Shown here in pieces: positions 23,421 to 34,271 of a stretch of DNA of 64,000 nt. Made by a program: the position numbers and the translations under genes. The notes beneath the pieces were generated by a model. The model saw only the letters and a program-made list of their open reading frames with translations, was not told where the DNA came from and did not search any database. The DNA is from Saccharum officinarum (lineage: Eukaryota; Streptophyta; Magnoliopsida; Poales; Poaceae): the NCBI GenBank assembly GCA_020631735.1, contig CM036168.1, forward strand, positions 102,258,036 to 102,322,035, read 5' to 3'. Each line of letters starts with the position of its first letter. Position 1 is the stretch's first letter.

Positions 23421-23772
23421 TACATAGTCAACAAGGTCGCGTGAGTACCCTAAGGCTCGAGGGCCGCCGGAGCCGGAGATCACCAATGCGTCTGCACCAA
23501 TGGTACCTCCACTCATTCCCACGTGCCAAAGGAACCAACCGTGTGCTAAGAAGACTTAGTAAGAACTTATGGTTTTAGGAAAGCCTGACGTCTAACGTTC
23601 CTATATGTTTTGATGCGAGTCCTTACATAGTCGAAGAGGCTGCGAGGCCATCCTAAGGACGAGGGGTTGTGAAGCCATGAGATTACCTAGGCCTCCGGGC
23701 TACGGTATCTCCACTTACACCCCACGCCAAGGGGTGCAATCGCGCACCAAGAAAACCCCGTAAGAACATGAT
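23421..23772 (+). repeat. Direct repeat, about 150-bp units, in the Tat 3' region
   Basis: Two degenerate copies, 23421..23575 and 23632..23772, both start TACATAGTC and both include CCTAAGG, a stretch resembling GGTA(C/T)CTCCACT, a CACG(T/C)CAA segment, and AAGAAnAC...GTAAGAAC. They lie just after the integrase stop. Confidence 0.55.
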
Positions 23773-24456
23773 TCGAATGAAAAAGGAATGAAAGATTCAA
23801 ACAAAATAAAACATTTAGTGTATATTTACATAAAAATGTTTTAAAGGCCCCTAGGGCCACAATAGTATGAGTCACAAATGATAACTAATTCAATTACATG
23901 GGCCTCTATGCCCAGGTTTGGCTCACAGGCCCTCGTCATCGGCAAGAGGAAGCACCTCATCTTCAAACCGCCGCGCAAGTCGACCCCCGGGCTCTTCCGT
24001 AGCCTCGATCAAACCTAGGCAGGCCACATCGTTCTCCTCTTTAGTCTTGTTCAGGTCTGAGGTGAAGCCTTCCGCAATGAGACCCATGTCATACTCAAAC
24101 CCAAACCGGATGACTACCATGGCCCTCTTCACGCCATGATGCAGCGCGCCTTATATCTTTTCGCGGACAAGGCCAACCAGTGCTGTCATCCAGCGTACGA
24201 ATGAGTTCCCCGAAGCATCCTCCTCGGTATCAGCGTTAGGATCGACCCCCAGGTCATCGCACACCGTGGTGATCGCGCCCTAGAGCAGTTGATTTCATTT
24301 GACCTTAGCCTTGAGGAGGGCTTGAAACGAGGTAGCCATCGCCTGGGCCTCACGCTGTTGTTTCTCTAGCTCTGAATCATGAGATCAAGTCAGCCGACAC
24401 ACAAGAAACCCAAGTCGAGATTAGAGTCAGGCGGAAACCTACCCTCGGCATTGGGT

Positions 24457-27400
24457 CTACCAGCCCACGATCTGATCGCAAAGTTCGCTGTGCGCTTTCT
24501 CGGTTGCTCGAAGGGCCTCGTCCCTATCAAGAATGATCGCCCTCAGCGTCTCGATCTCTCGGTCGGTGCTTGAGAGAGCCTCATCCCCCGATCGGACGGT
24601 CTCCTTCAAAGTCACGACCTCGCTTTCCAGGGTCTCGAGGCGAGCGGACACTAGCCCAATCTGAGCATTGAGGGCATCGTACTGGCCACTGACAAGGACG
24701 ACGTCCTCCTCGAGCTCCTTCACGCGAACCAATAGCGGCACGTGGTCCTCATGGGCCTTGGCTGCCTCCTCTAGAGCTTTGGCTGTGTCTTCACGCGCCT
24801 TGGTCGTGGCTTCCTGGTCTTGCACCGCCTCCTCCCTGACCGCCGCATGGATGATGTGAAGCTCATCTGCTTCGGCGCTCTTCTTGGATAGCCGCTCGTT
24901 GGCTTCCTTGACCAGAGTCTGTTGACAAGTAGGTGTTGCCCACACGCCGCTTTCATGATGAATAAAAAGTGACTTGCAGTGTGATCGCTCCTTGAGCTCC
25001 TGACCATGGTCAACCCCAAAATCAAAACCAAGGAAGAAAGGGAGGGTACATGCCAAATGAAGTATCAAAACAAGCATGACTCACCTCGAAGGCACCTGAC
25101 ATTTGTCATACTAAGGTATCCATGACCATTCATAGAGATCGCACAGAGAGTGCTGGCGGAGCCCCTCGACGTACTCCTAGTGTTGTACTTCATCTTTGTC
25201 GTCAAGGGCAAAGAAGGGCTCGGTGTCGGGGTTAGCCGCATCCCTGAACTCGAGGGTCGACCGACCCAGTGCTGCAGTTCCTCCTCCGCTCGCACAAGTG
25301 CCAGCTTCACAAAGTGGGGCCACCCGCCCTGATGTCTCCGCTGCGTCGCCACCTGACACCGCAGAGGTCCTGGCCAATCCAAGGCGTCAACCATCTCAAC
25401 GTTTGACTTTTGCTTTCCCATGTTAGAAGGGGAGCCGTCGAGCATGAGATCGATCACGCCTAGCATTGACCCTTGGGGTGGGAGCGGCCCCCCGCTAGCT
25501 GGCACCTCCTCCTGAGTCGGCGCGGCGGTGACACGACCGCCTCCCGCTCCACCTCGCTTGCCGACCCTTTCGGCTGGCCCAGCTCGCGTCGCTCCGCTTC
25601 CGGTTGCGGCTCCAGCAGCCGCTCTTCTTCTTGTTGCTATGGCAGCTGACAAGGTGGTTCCTCCGCCCTGTCTGCAGTCCTGGTAGCACCTCCCTCTCTT
25701 TCCCCACGTCTCGTGGGGCCTCCCCCGCATTTCTTATCTCTCCCACATTCGCCTGTCTGGCGTCACGGACGGATGTGGCAGCCTCTATGGCCTCGACGGT
25801 CTCCAGGGTCCTCAAGGTCGACCCTGGTTCATGACCGTCCCCTTCGGACTAGCCAAGCCCGAAGCGTCGGGGGCTACCTCAGCCAACTCAGGCCGCCGAG
25901 TGGCCTCTCCGGCTCTGACGACCTCCTCGACGCTCCCGCCGGCCTGTACAGAGGACCCCACCGATTTGAGTCGCTCTGTCACCGCCCGGTACCTTGCGTG
26001 CTAGGCGGCATCATGGGCCGGTGTCCGCATCCTCAACGCGGCGCTGGCTTTAAGTGCCTGGCAAGCATCAGGGCCACCGGCTCTGCCTTGCACTTGAGGC
26101 TACACAAATAAACCAAAACATGAGAACAAGGAACGAAATAGACTTGTCTAAAAGGGAAGTAAAACACTTACCTAGACATGGGGATCAGGGGTTTAGTCCC
26201 CAGCTTCCCTGAGCTCCCTGAGACCCTCGGTGACGGCCCTACCGTCGAGCCTCTGGTTGGCCCAGAACTCCTTCGATCCTGGGCTGATAAGGTCCCCAAA
26301 GCCTTCTAGCCTCAAGTCCTGACACCCGATGATGGTGCCCCATCCTCGGGCGTCGACACTATCGCCCCACCTGCCGACGAGGTGCGCGGTGACGGGGCAC
26401 GCGTCCTTGGTGCCGCCGATGTCGAGGGAGCCTTTGGCTCGGCAGATCTTCTTTCTGAGGGCCTCTTATGGGCCCTCTCTTCCAGACGTTCCTCCTCCCC
26501 CTCGAGAGACGCCAAGGCCGCCCTCGACACTCAGGAAGTCAACCCCCAGCCGACGGGTCCCTGCAGGGACCGCACGTCAGGGAGGTGTGAGAGAAAAGCC
26601 ATGGTATCGTACCGCGACCAAGCATCATTATCGCTGCTGTCGTCGCTCTCCTCCCCTAAGGCCATCTCAAAGGGTGACTCCTCTTCAGGGAGACCCTCGA
26701 GCCATTGCTGGCAACGGTGTCTTAGCAGCGCCTCGCGCTCATGAATCTTCCTATTATGCCGCGTTTTTGTGGCGTCTTTTTCCTTCTTCTCCTAGGCGGC
26801 GAAGAGACACCTCACCTCTCGGGCGGCGCGATCCTCTGGGACCGGTGGCGGTGAGTCTTTGACCGCGAACAGATCCTGCGTGGGAGGCTCGACAAGTTTA
26901 GATCTACGAGACCCGGGAAAGAAAGGGAACCCTGCACCAGGAGAGCAACGCTTACCAGGGGCTTGAATCTTGGAAAGGGCCACATCGGGACCTTGTCGAT
27001 GTCCTCTTGCTTGAAGCTGCACACCATCCACTGCGCGCGCCGGGCAACCTCGTCATGGGGAAGGGTCTCGTGCGACATCCGGCTCCCTCCAACGAGGCGT
27101 CCGACGTCATCTCGTCGATCCAAAGCCGACGCTGCATCAACGGCAGCACTCTCCGATGGTGGAACATGGCGGCCACCATCCCTGCGGTCAGCTTGCGCTG
27201 ACGGAGCCTCCTCAACGCGTTAAGGAGCGGCTGCAACTTTGTCTTATCGTCCTTGATGACACCGTACGACCAGTTGTCCCCGCGTGACATCAGGACCCGA
27301 CTGGAGAACTTAGGTAGGCGATCATCATCGTTGCGCAGATAAAACCACCCGTCGTGACATCCGCTATTTGACGAGATGAGCTGCGCCGGGATGTAGAGCT

Positions 27401-27838
27401 TGCCTCGACCCGCGCGCACTTGAAGGGTGCAGCTACCGGTGTGCACCGCCCACCGTACTTCTCTCTCGGCTGCCTCTTGGTGAAATGCTCCACCTTGAAG
27501 AGGCGTAGCCACAGTTTCCATTGGGGCTCATCCCCAAGTACCCCTTGCAGACTACCGCGAAGATGGCAGCCTGCGAGATAGAGTTAGGGCGAGGTGAGGT
27601 GATGGCGCTCCACCCCATAGTAATGCAAGAGCGCCCGCATAAAATGACTCAACAGCTTCCCAAGCCCCCTCTCGTGGAAAGCAATGAAGCTCACCACGTA
27701 GCCCCTCAGGGGTGCTGGCTCCCGGTGGCTGGTCGGCGGCACCCTCCACTCCAGTTGCCCCGACTCATCCTCAGTCGCAAGAGACCATCGCGAACCAGCT
27801 CCTTCAACTTCCTCTCTGTTACCAAAGAACGGACCCAT
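24457..27838 (-). pseudogene. Antisense ORF of the Tat element ('putative gypsy type transposon' family)
   Basis: Read from the minus strand, opposite to gag-pol. The N-terminal part (27838..26952, in several frames) contains F-H-E-R-G-L, F-M-R-A-L-L-H-Y-Y-G-V-E, G-Y-L-G and, further on, G-W-F-Y-L-R-N-D, L-L-N-A-L-R-R-L, L-T-A-G-M-V and P-L-M-Q-R-R. These match the plant family annotated as 'putative gypsy type transposon' (Transposase_28), whose function is unknown. The C-terminal part (25077..24457) is a long coiled coil rich in Glu, Ala and Leu. Low-complexity stretches lie between (25065..25815 and 26300..26540). Frames change several times; some breaks may be introns. Such antisense ORFs between integrase and 3' LTR are known in Tat-lineage elements. 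Confidence 0.65.
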
Positions 27839-28984
27839 GCGTCCACGGGAGAACTTGGCTCTTTCCCGCCATCAGCGTTGAAGTCGAGTTACGGTGGCGA
27901 CGGGGGAAGGAATGATGGTGGTGAGAGGGCGGCTGATGAGGGCGAAGGGAAGAAAGGGCAATCGTGAGAGACTGGCGGGGGGCATGTGGAACCCTGAGTT
28001 CTATACTTATACCCCGGTAGAAGGCGAACATGCGCATCCGACGAAAAGATAGGAACAGTTTCTGCATTCAAGGCTCCCACCTAACCGCTCCCTCGAAACC
28101 TGTGTGCAAGGACACGTGTCCACCACCCGCTCCACAACCATCGCGCCACGTCGCCCACTACCGCATCGTTTCTGCTCCCCTCCTAAAAAGACGTGCCCCT
28201 AACAGGTCGGAAGGGAGACCTACATACGGACATTTCCAGGCAAAGGAACAACGGGCTCCGAGCCTGCTATAAACCTCGAGGGATCAAAAGCTAGCCCTCG
28301 ACCGATGTTCCACAGCTGCCCTCGAGTAAACAGAGTAAGGGATGTCTTAGAGCGGACCTATACGAGCCCAGGGCTCGAGCCACTTTCTCGAGATGCCCTT
28401 AGACATATTCGAGGCTAAAAGAGAGGTCGACAATGGAATCCCCTACGGGGGAGGCATCGAGCCCTCGGATCCTACCGAACGGAGTCGAGATCCATGCGAC
28501 AACTCTTCGACACCCTTGGAGAGCACCTCCACGGCCACCAACCGACCCCCTATCAAACGGGACACGGGCTCCCACTCGAATTCCCCACTAACAGCTCACC
28601 AGGGATCGTCGAAACTCGCCTATCGAGGGTAGTACGGCGTTCCTGCCCCTCCTCCTTGCCCAAAGGATGCGTGGGTCGAATAATAAAGACGGGCAAAGGC
28701 CATGATTGGCCTTACGCACACAAAGGCTCGGGGGCTTGCCCACAACTGACCAACTCTGACGGAAGGAGACCAAACATGCTTCAGGAACTAATAAAACAAC
28801 GTCCCACGATACAACGTACTAAAACCCTCGAAGGAGTCACACACTCCTCCGAGGCCTCGAGGGTTACACCCAGCGGGTGCGCTCACACGCCCCCACCCGA
28901 AAGCAATCACGCTACAACCACAGTTCAAAACTCGCTCAAGCCTTCGAGAGTGGCCACACTCGCGCAAAGGCTCATGGGCTTCAC

Positions 28985-29028
28985 TATCGGGTACTAAATT
29001 AGGAGTACCCAAAACCCACAATTAAAAG
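28985..29028 (+). repeat. Start of the Tat 3' LTR, cut by the gap
   Basis: It begins TATCGGGTAC and carries GAGTACCCAAAACCCAC, matching the 5' LTR start at 10106 with a few differences, including G to A in the second base. The remainder is lost in the run of N. Confidence 0.85.
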
Positions 29029-29128
29029 NNNNNNNNNNNNNNNNNNNNNNNNNNNNNNNNNNNNNNNNNNNNNNNNNNNNNNNNNNNNNNNNNNNNNNNN
29101 NNNNNNNNNNNNNNNNNNNNNNNNNNNN
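29029..29128. other. Assembly gap, 100 N
   Basis: Exactly 100 N, a conventional placeholder for a gap of unknown size. The rest of the Tat 3' LTR (about 1 kb expected), its target site, and the beginning of the next chromovirus LTR must lie here. Confidence 1.
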
Positions 29129-29436
29129 TTGGCACTATAATAATGAACTCCTTTGTGGGTATGGTTTTATCCATTTGCTTCCACTACTTCTATTTGAACA
29201 ATGGTATTGTAATAACTATATTTGAACTCTGATGTATTTGAATTATGTGTAAACTTATGTCTGTGTATGGATTGTAACCGCTGAACTATTACGATCTTGG
29301 TTGTATTGTTGAAAAGTTTGAAATTCTTCGCGATTTCACGGACTACCGAGTTTATGCGGGGTCAAGTACGTTAATTATTTGTTGCAGCACGTGGTTTTCT
29401 TACTTAATCTCGTATAAATTGGGTGGTTCTGTTACA
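29129..29436 (+). repeat. 3' end of a chromovirus LTR
   Basis: The sequence runs parallel to 19440..19744 and 61840..62145: CCGCTGAACTATTACGATCT, then a CTTACTTAATCTCGTATAA segment, then the end TCTGTTACA at 29436. No primer-binding site follows; instead an F-box-like coding sequence begins at once. It is therefore a solo LTR or the 3' LTR of an element hidden in the gap. Confidence 0.8.
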
Positions 29437-29959
29437 AAGGAGCTGTCCAAGATTCTCGCCGGATTCTTCTACCGCATCTGAAAATAGAAACGCAACTTCA
29501 CCAGCGTCAACGATGAATACCCCTGAAAGCATCTAGGCCCCTAGAGTGGGTTTTGATGATTGATGACAATGGTTAAGTATCATGACTAACGTGTGTTTTG
29601 TAGAAACAATAGAGTGTTAGGTCATGGTAATGGCAATCGTGGGCAATATGGTGATCATGCCCCTTATCGATGGAAATCGTTTTCGGTTTTCAAAGGATGA
29701 TCGACAAGGTTAAGGACGGTTAGTTCCGGACATCGAGGAATTGAGTTACGTTCGGAATAGTTGTTAGGACTTTCATTTTTCTCCTTTGGCCGTACTATTA
29801 AGGGGGGCATGAATGAGTAGCTTGACCTAGGTAAGTCTAGTGGTTAGGTGTGGTGCACACTTGTCAAACTTAGCACTAGGTGGCTCCAAGGTGGCCCTGA
29901 GATTGTTTGGAACAAAAGTCGTTCAAGAAGCGTTTGAATCAGAAGTCGTTTCGGCCCTT

Positions 29960-30350
29960 AAACGGGCGACAGACGCTGAGGACGAAGGGTGACAGACGCT
30001 GACGTCAGCGTCTGTCGCGTGGTTTCTTACTGCAGAACAGTGTCAAACGCGAGGATGAAAGGCGACAGACGCGCCCTAGGTGCTTACGAGCGACAGACGC
30101 AGTAAGGGTTGGGCGTCAGATGCGTCTGGTGGTCAACAGACGCGGTCCAAAATGCTCTGAAGTTCTTCGATAGCGTCAGACGCGTCCGTTGCTAGGGCGA
30201 CAGACGCTGGCCAGCGTTTATCGAGCCCGAATGGCTAGTGAACCGATTTGATTTGATTACATGCGACAGACGCGCTCCTCAGAGGCGTCAGACGCGTCCC
30301 TCCAGAGCAACAGACACGTCTATCAGTGGGTGTCATCGCGTCTGTCGGTC
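29960..30350 (+). repeat. Array of CGACAGACGC-type decamers upstream of the LTR TATA box
   Basis: About fourteen copies of GCGACAGACGC or its variants (GCGTCAGACGC, CAACAGACGC, and the inverted GCGTCTGTCG) occur in both orientations within about 390 bases, ending some 50 bases before the TATA box. Several copies are part of palindromes such as GACGTCAGCGTC. Position and density fit a transcriptional enhancer of the LTR. Confidence 0.85.
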
Positions 30351-30399
30351 ATGAAAGTTGCTGATTTCACGGATAACGGTTGGGGGAGTTGAGGGGGAG

Positions 30400-30407
30400 T
30401 ATAAATA
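30400..30407 (+). promoter_or_regulatory. TATA box of the copia solo LTR
   Basis: TATAAATA follows a G-rich stretch and the decamer array. It is a plausible core promoter directed towards the F-box and RecQ fragments. Confidence 0.6.
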
Positions 30408-32449
30408 CTTCCTCTACTCCTCCATTTGAGGTACTCTTTCTCATTTGATCAGCTGAGAAACCCCTTTCATGTGCAAGAAAGTGCAAGAGCCCTAGTGAGG
30501 TTTGAGTCTTGAGAATTCAAGTGTGAGAGTCCTCACTAGTGTCTAGAGAGTAGCAAGTGTGCATCCACCTTCTCATTAGGCTTGTTGTGGTCAAGTGAGA
30601 GTTCTTGCTTGTTACTCTTGGTGATCGCCATCACCTAGACGGCTTGGTGGTGATTGGGAGCTTGGTGATCATCCGGCGGAGCTTGTGGATGACCCAACTC
30701 ATCTTGTGAGCGGTTGTGGGCGATTCACCGCGACGGAGTGTCAAAGAATCAGCCCGTAGAGAGCACTTGATCCTCGCGTGAATCAAGGGGGAGCTACACC
30801 ATTGCGCGGGTGCTCCAATGAGGACTAGTGGGGAGTGGCGACTCTCCGATACCTCGGGAAAACATCGCCGTGTTCCTAACCCTTTACTTTCAAGCAATTT
30901 ACTTTCCCGTATTACTCTTGTTGCTTGGTTTACCTTCCTAGAATTGTCATGCTAGACTAGGATTAGAACTTAGGGTGCAAAACTTTTATCGATAGGATCA
31001 CTAGGAACACTTGTAGGCACTAGGGGTAAATTATGGCTTAGTAGGATTTAATTCTCGCAATAAATTTTAGAAAAGCCCAATTCACCCCCCTCTTGGGCAT
31101 ATTGATCCTTTCAACCCCTCCTTGTCCTTCTTGCCCTTTCCCATTCAGGATGTCGTGATCTCAGATTGCTCTCGAGACCTCATCCTCTTCTGGTACTCTG
31201 GGTTTCGCTATGTTGTCTGCGATCCGGTGACAAAGAAATGTTTGCTACTGTCGGGTAGCCACCATTCTTATGGTTTAGCTCGCTTGGGGTTCGATCCGAT
31301 AGTCTCCTCGCACTTTCCATGTATTTAATATGGTATCAACGATGATGACTCCTTAGAGGTCAACATCTACTCATTTAAAACCAGAGCATGGATCTTTAAA
31401 GAATCTGAATGGGGCGAGGGTAATGTAGTATCCACATATGGAAAATGTGTGTTTGTTAATGGTTTTATGCATATGCTGGAGTTCACCCAGGTAGTTGCTG
31501 TTGATATGGAGGGAAAGACATGGAGAAAAATTCATAGGCCAACTGGTGATGCAATCTCCATCTATGAAGCTCAGGGTCAGTTGCGTTTATATACTGCTGA
31601 TACTTTGAATAGGTATGAGCTTTCAATCTGGATCCTTGAAGACTATGATACTAGTAAATGGACATTGAAGTATAATGTGACCACGCTAGAGCTATTTGGA
31701 AAGAAGAATATTAAAATTGGTACCGAGGTTTGTGATGCGGCCTACAGAGTGATTGTAGTTCATCCAGAATGAAATTTGATTTTCCTTGTTGGGGAGGACA
31801 AATCACCGCTTGCATATGACATGAACCACAGTAAAGTTCATGTCTTCCCTGCCTGGGCCATCGGCTATTCTAGAAGTACCTGAAAACTATTATGTATAAG
31901 CGGCAGACCTCACTATCTTCCTTATGTTCCCTTGTTCATGCAGTCACTAGCAGAGCAATAAAGGTGCATATGTTGTATTTTGTTGTAATTACGTCATGCC
32001 TTTGCTCAGGTAGGTAGTTGTTTTGATTCTATATATAGTCCATTTTGGGCTTCGTAACTAAAGAAATGTTGTGTTGAATATAATTAATTGTGCTGCTTTG
32101 TGCAGATGGAGTCTGAGTGCTTTTGAACAATTTTCCTGCATTGGCTAGGAGAAAGAAGAGGGGTTCCATGGTGCATTGCCTACCAATTCGAAGGATGCAC
32201 TAATTATATTCATTTTTGCCTAGCAAGCAGGAGTGTCATATAGGAGGAGCACACTATGTCGTTTCGTTATATAAGCCGTAGAGATCAGGACCTTTAGTTT
32301 GCAATCTCTGTACCGCTTGTGTTAGGACATCAGTTGAGAAAGATATTATGGTAAGCGTCCATTGTTATTGTAAGAACATGGTTTATGGATGCAATGATTA
32401 TATCTGTATGCTTTGTGTTCAGTAAGCTATTAAGGGCCATTTATTGTTT

Positions 32450-33065
32450 TGTTATCACCACCGTCGTTGGTGGTGCAAACGTCCAACACCGTCGCTATAC
32501 GTGTTATGCGGCAGGGACCAAAGTGTATCACCGCCGAATTGTTTAGTAACCGGACACCGACTAATCGATCATCAAAGGAGGATCATGGTGCAAGGCGACG
32601 GTGGCCATGACTTTGCACTGGCGGATCATACGCTGAAGCGACGGTGGTATTAACCTCTACACAGGCGTCTCGGCCGTCGAACCGATAGTGAACCCGCACC
32701 GCTGATAGTCGGGTCGAAGTACAAGGCGACGATATTGGTGACCACTACACAGGCAATTGATGTGCCCACACGACGGTTTTGATAGCCTCGACACAGTCGG
32801 ATCATTTGCCAATACGGCGGTGTCAGTGTACATCCACAGTCGGGTCGTGCTCCAATGCAACTGAAGTAAGGACCTAATCACGGACGGATTATAAGCCAAT
32901 CAGCATTGTTAGTGTACACCGCAGTCGGTCCCAGATGGCAATGGTGAAGGCTATGGACATCACTGTCGACAGCTTACCGACGAGGCCGAAATTGGACTCC
33001 GACGTGGGTTACGACGCGGTTGTGAAAGGTGTTGATAGCGGTTGTGAAAGGTGTTGATAGTAGTA
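32450..33065. repeat. GC-richer block with degenerate repeats and a 22-bp tandem pair
   Basis: The phrases CGACGGT, (C/A)CAGTCGG and GTGTACA(T/C) recur at irregular spacing through the block. At its end a 22-bp unit, CGGTTGTGAAAGGTGTTGATAG, is duplicated exactly (33017..33038 and 33039..33060). Repeat-rich blocks of this kind can be subterminal parts of DNA transposons, but I see no terminal repeats to prove it. Confidence 0.45.
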
Positions 33066-33465
33066 GTGTCGGTTTACTCACAGGGATTGTCTCATCCTAG
33101 CAACGATAGGATCAGGTATGTCTTTTGTAATACCCTTTTTATATTATGTAATTTATTATTTTCCCCCACACGAATAGCAGTTTTGGCCTCCTTTTCTCAC
33201 ATGGATAACTATGCTGGCAGGAAAGTCCCTTTGTTACAAAGATCGTATCACCCTTGATAAGTCTAATGCATGATCAGTGCCTGAAACTTTGCAAATCATG
33301 GGATATCTGCATGCTTCCTTGGATTAGGGCAACCTGAGTTGAGGGTAAAGTGATGGCTGGCATGTATGATATTGTTTAGGTTTGCCCTGAGAGAATAGTC
33401 TGCTATTCTAAAGTTTATTGACATATTGCCATGACTATCTTTGGTGGTAACATCTTTTTTTGCAG

Positions 33466-34271
33466 ATTAATGGAACCATTGAAGAAACTTGCAGAAAAGC
33501 TAGGGATTGCACTTTTTGCCATTGATGAGGTCCATTGTGTTTCTAAATGGGGCCACGATTTTTGACGTGACTGTAGGTGTGCTCTTGTATTTGATATCCT
33601 CCGTTAAAGGGGGAAGTTATTGTTTACCATTGTTTTTTTGTCACCAGCATTTTAATTTTCACATATAATGGAGTGAGATTTATTTCATTTTGCGCTCAAG
33701 AACAAACATGTGCTTGCTATTTTCACACATCATCTTACAGCGCTTTAGTATTTATTAATAATTAGTCTATGCTTTATATCCCTACGACAGGACATTATCT
33801 ATGTTGAGACTTGAGAGAAAATTTCAGTTCCAGCAAATTGAAGTTCTTGGAGCATGATATTTCTTTGATGGCATTGACAGCTACTGCAACTATTCCCGTA
33901 TGAGAAGACAATGTCAAATCCTTGAAAATGTCAAAAGATACAACGACTGTGTTAACTTCTTTTTTCCGGCCAAATCTCCGGTTCAGTGTGAGTTACTGCA
34001 ACTACCCCTTTTACCCCACGTTTGTGGATGCGTCTCTGTGTTTTGGTTGGGAATGTGATGTGTGGTTTGCAGGCCAATCATTGGCTTCACTATCATATAT
34101 CGTTTATATGGCCCTATGGTCTATTTGATGATAAATGGTCTGAACATGTAAACTGTAGGAGTTGATTACTCCATTTTCATGTATGAGGTGATATCAAGCC
34201 CTGGTCTAGAGCTTGTGGACAATTATGAGTCCAGTGAATCTGGTCGTGATGTTTATCCTGATGGGCTGTTT
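33466..34271 (+). pseudogene. RecQ-type DNA helicase fragments (RecQ-SIM-like)
   Basis: Two exon-like pieces are clear. The first, 33466..33576, follows a T-rich tract ending TGCAG and encodes L-M-E-P-L-K-K-L-A-E, then A-I-D-E-V-H-C-V-S-K-W-G-H-D-F: helicase motif II (DEVHC) with its RecQ neighbour. A TGA follows in place of the usual Arg. The second, 33791..33987, follows GACAG and, after a frame change, encodes SLMALTATATIP (motif III region), a TGA in place of an Arg codon, then S-F-F-R-P-N-L-R-F-S. A possible third piece at 34160..34271 (G-V-D-Y-S-I-F-M-Y-E-V) is less certain. RecQ helicases unwind DNA in repair and recombination. Motif I and the C-terminal half are absent, so this is a decayed gene fragment; closeness to the plant RecQ-SIM type is inferred from the spacing of motifs. 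Confidence 0.75.

Larger units (their letters stand above)
10106..29028 (+). mobile_element. Ty3/gypsy retrotransposon, Tat type, nested and decayed
   Basis: The element runs from a 5' LTR starting TGTCGGGTACC to the first 44 bases of its 3' LTR (28985..29028), where the assembly gap begins. Without its two large insertions (hAT and solo LTR) the sequenced part is about 13.4 kb. In order: LTR, primer-binding site, gag, protease, reverse transcriptase, an RNase H remnant followed by a second RNase H-like domain, integrase, then about 5.7 kb with an antisense ORF. The long internal region, the second RNase H and the antisense ORF are known traits of the Tat lineage. Every coding part carries stops and frameshifts, so it is not autonomous. 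Confidence 0.85.
29524..31113 (+). mobile_element. Sire-type copia solo LTR, 1590 bp, TSD ACCCC
   Basis: It starts TGAAAGCATCTAGGCCCCTA and ends TTGATCCTTTCA, with ACCCC on both sides (29519..29523 and 31114..31118). The start and the terminal section with CCCAATTCACCCCCCTCTTG resemble LTRs of the Sire/Maximus lineage of Ty1/copia elements. No internal coding sequence is left. It carries a TATA box at 30400 and a dense array of short repeats upstream of it. Confidence 0.88.
29437..31882 (+). pseudogene. F-box-like protein fragment, split by a solo LTR
   Basis: The coding parts are 29437..29523 and 31119..31882; they join in frame when the solo LTR and one ACCCC copy are taken out. The N-terminal piece (K-E-L-S-K-I-L-A-G-F-F-Y) and the following blocks (I-S-D-C-S-R-D-L-I-L, V-C-D-P-V-T-K-K, G-F-D-P, VNIYSFKTRAWIFKESEWG, V-D-M-E-G-K-T-W-R, L-S-I-W-I-L-E-D-Y, A-Y-D-M-N) match the C-terminal domain of the large grass F-box family related to F-box associated proteins. 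Such proteins select targets for SCF ubiquitin ligases. The F-box itself is missing. Stops are present in the first piece (two), near 31327 and at 31770..31772, the last most simply an Arg codon turned TGA. It is a pseudogene fragment bounded on the left by an LTR end. Confidence 0.7.

Noticed and set aside
29960..30350. CRISPR-like array
   Set aside because: Repeats are ten bases long, irregularly spaced, in both orientations, and lie in a plant LTR.
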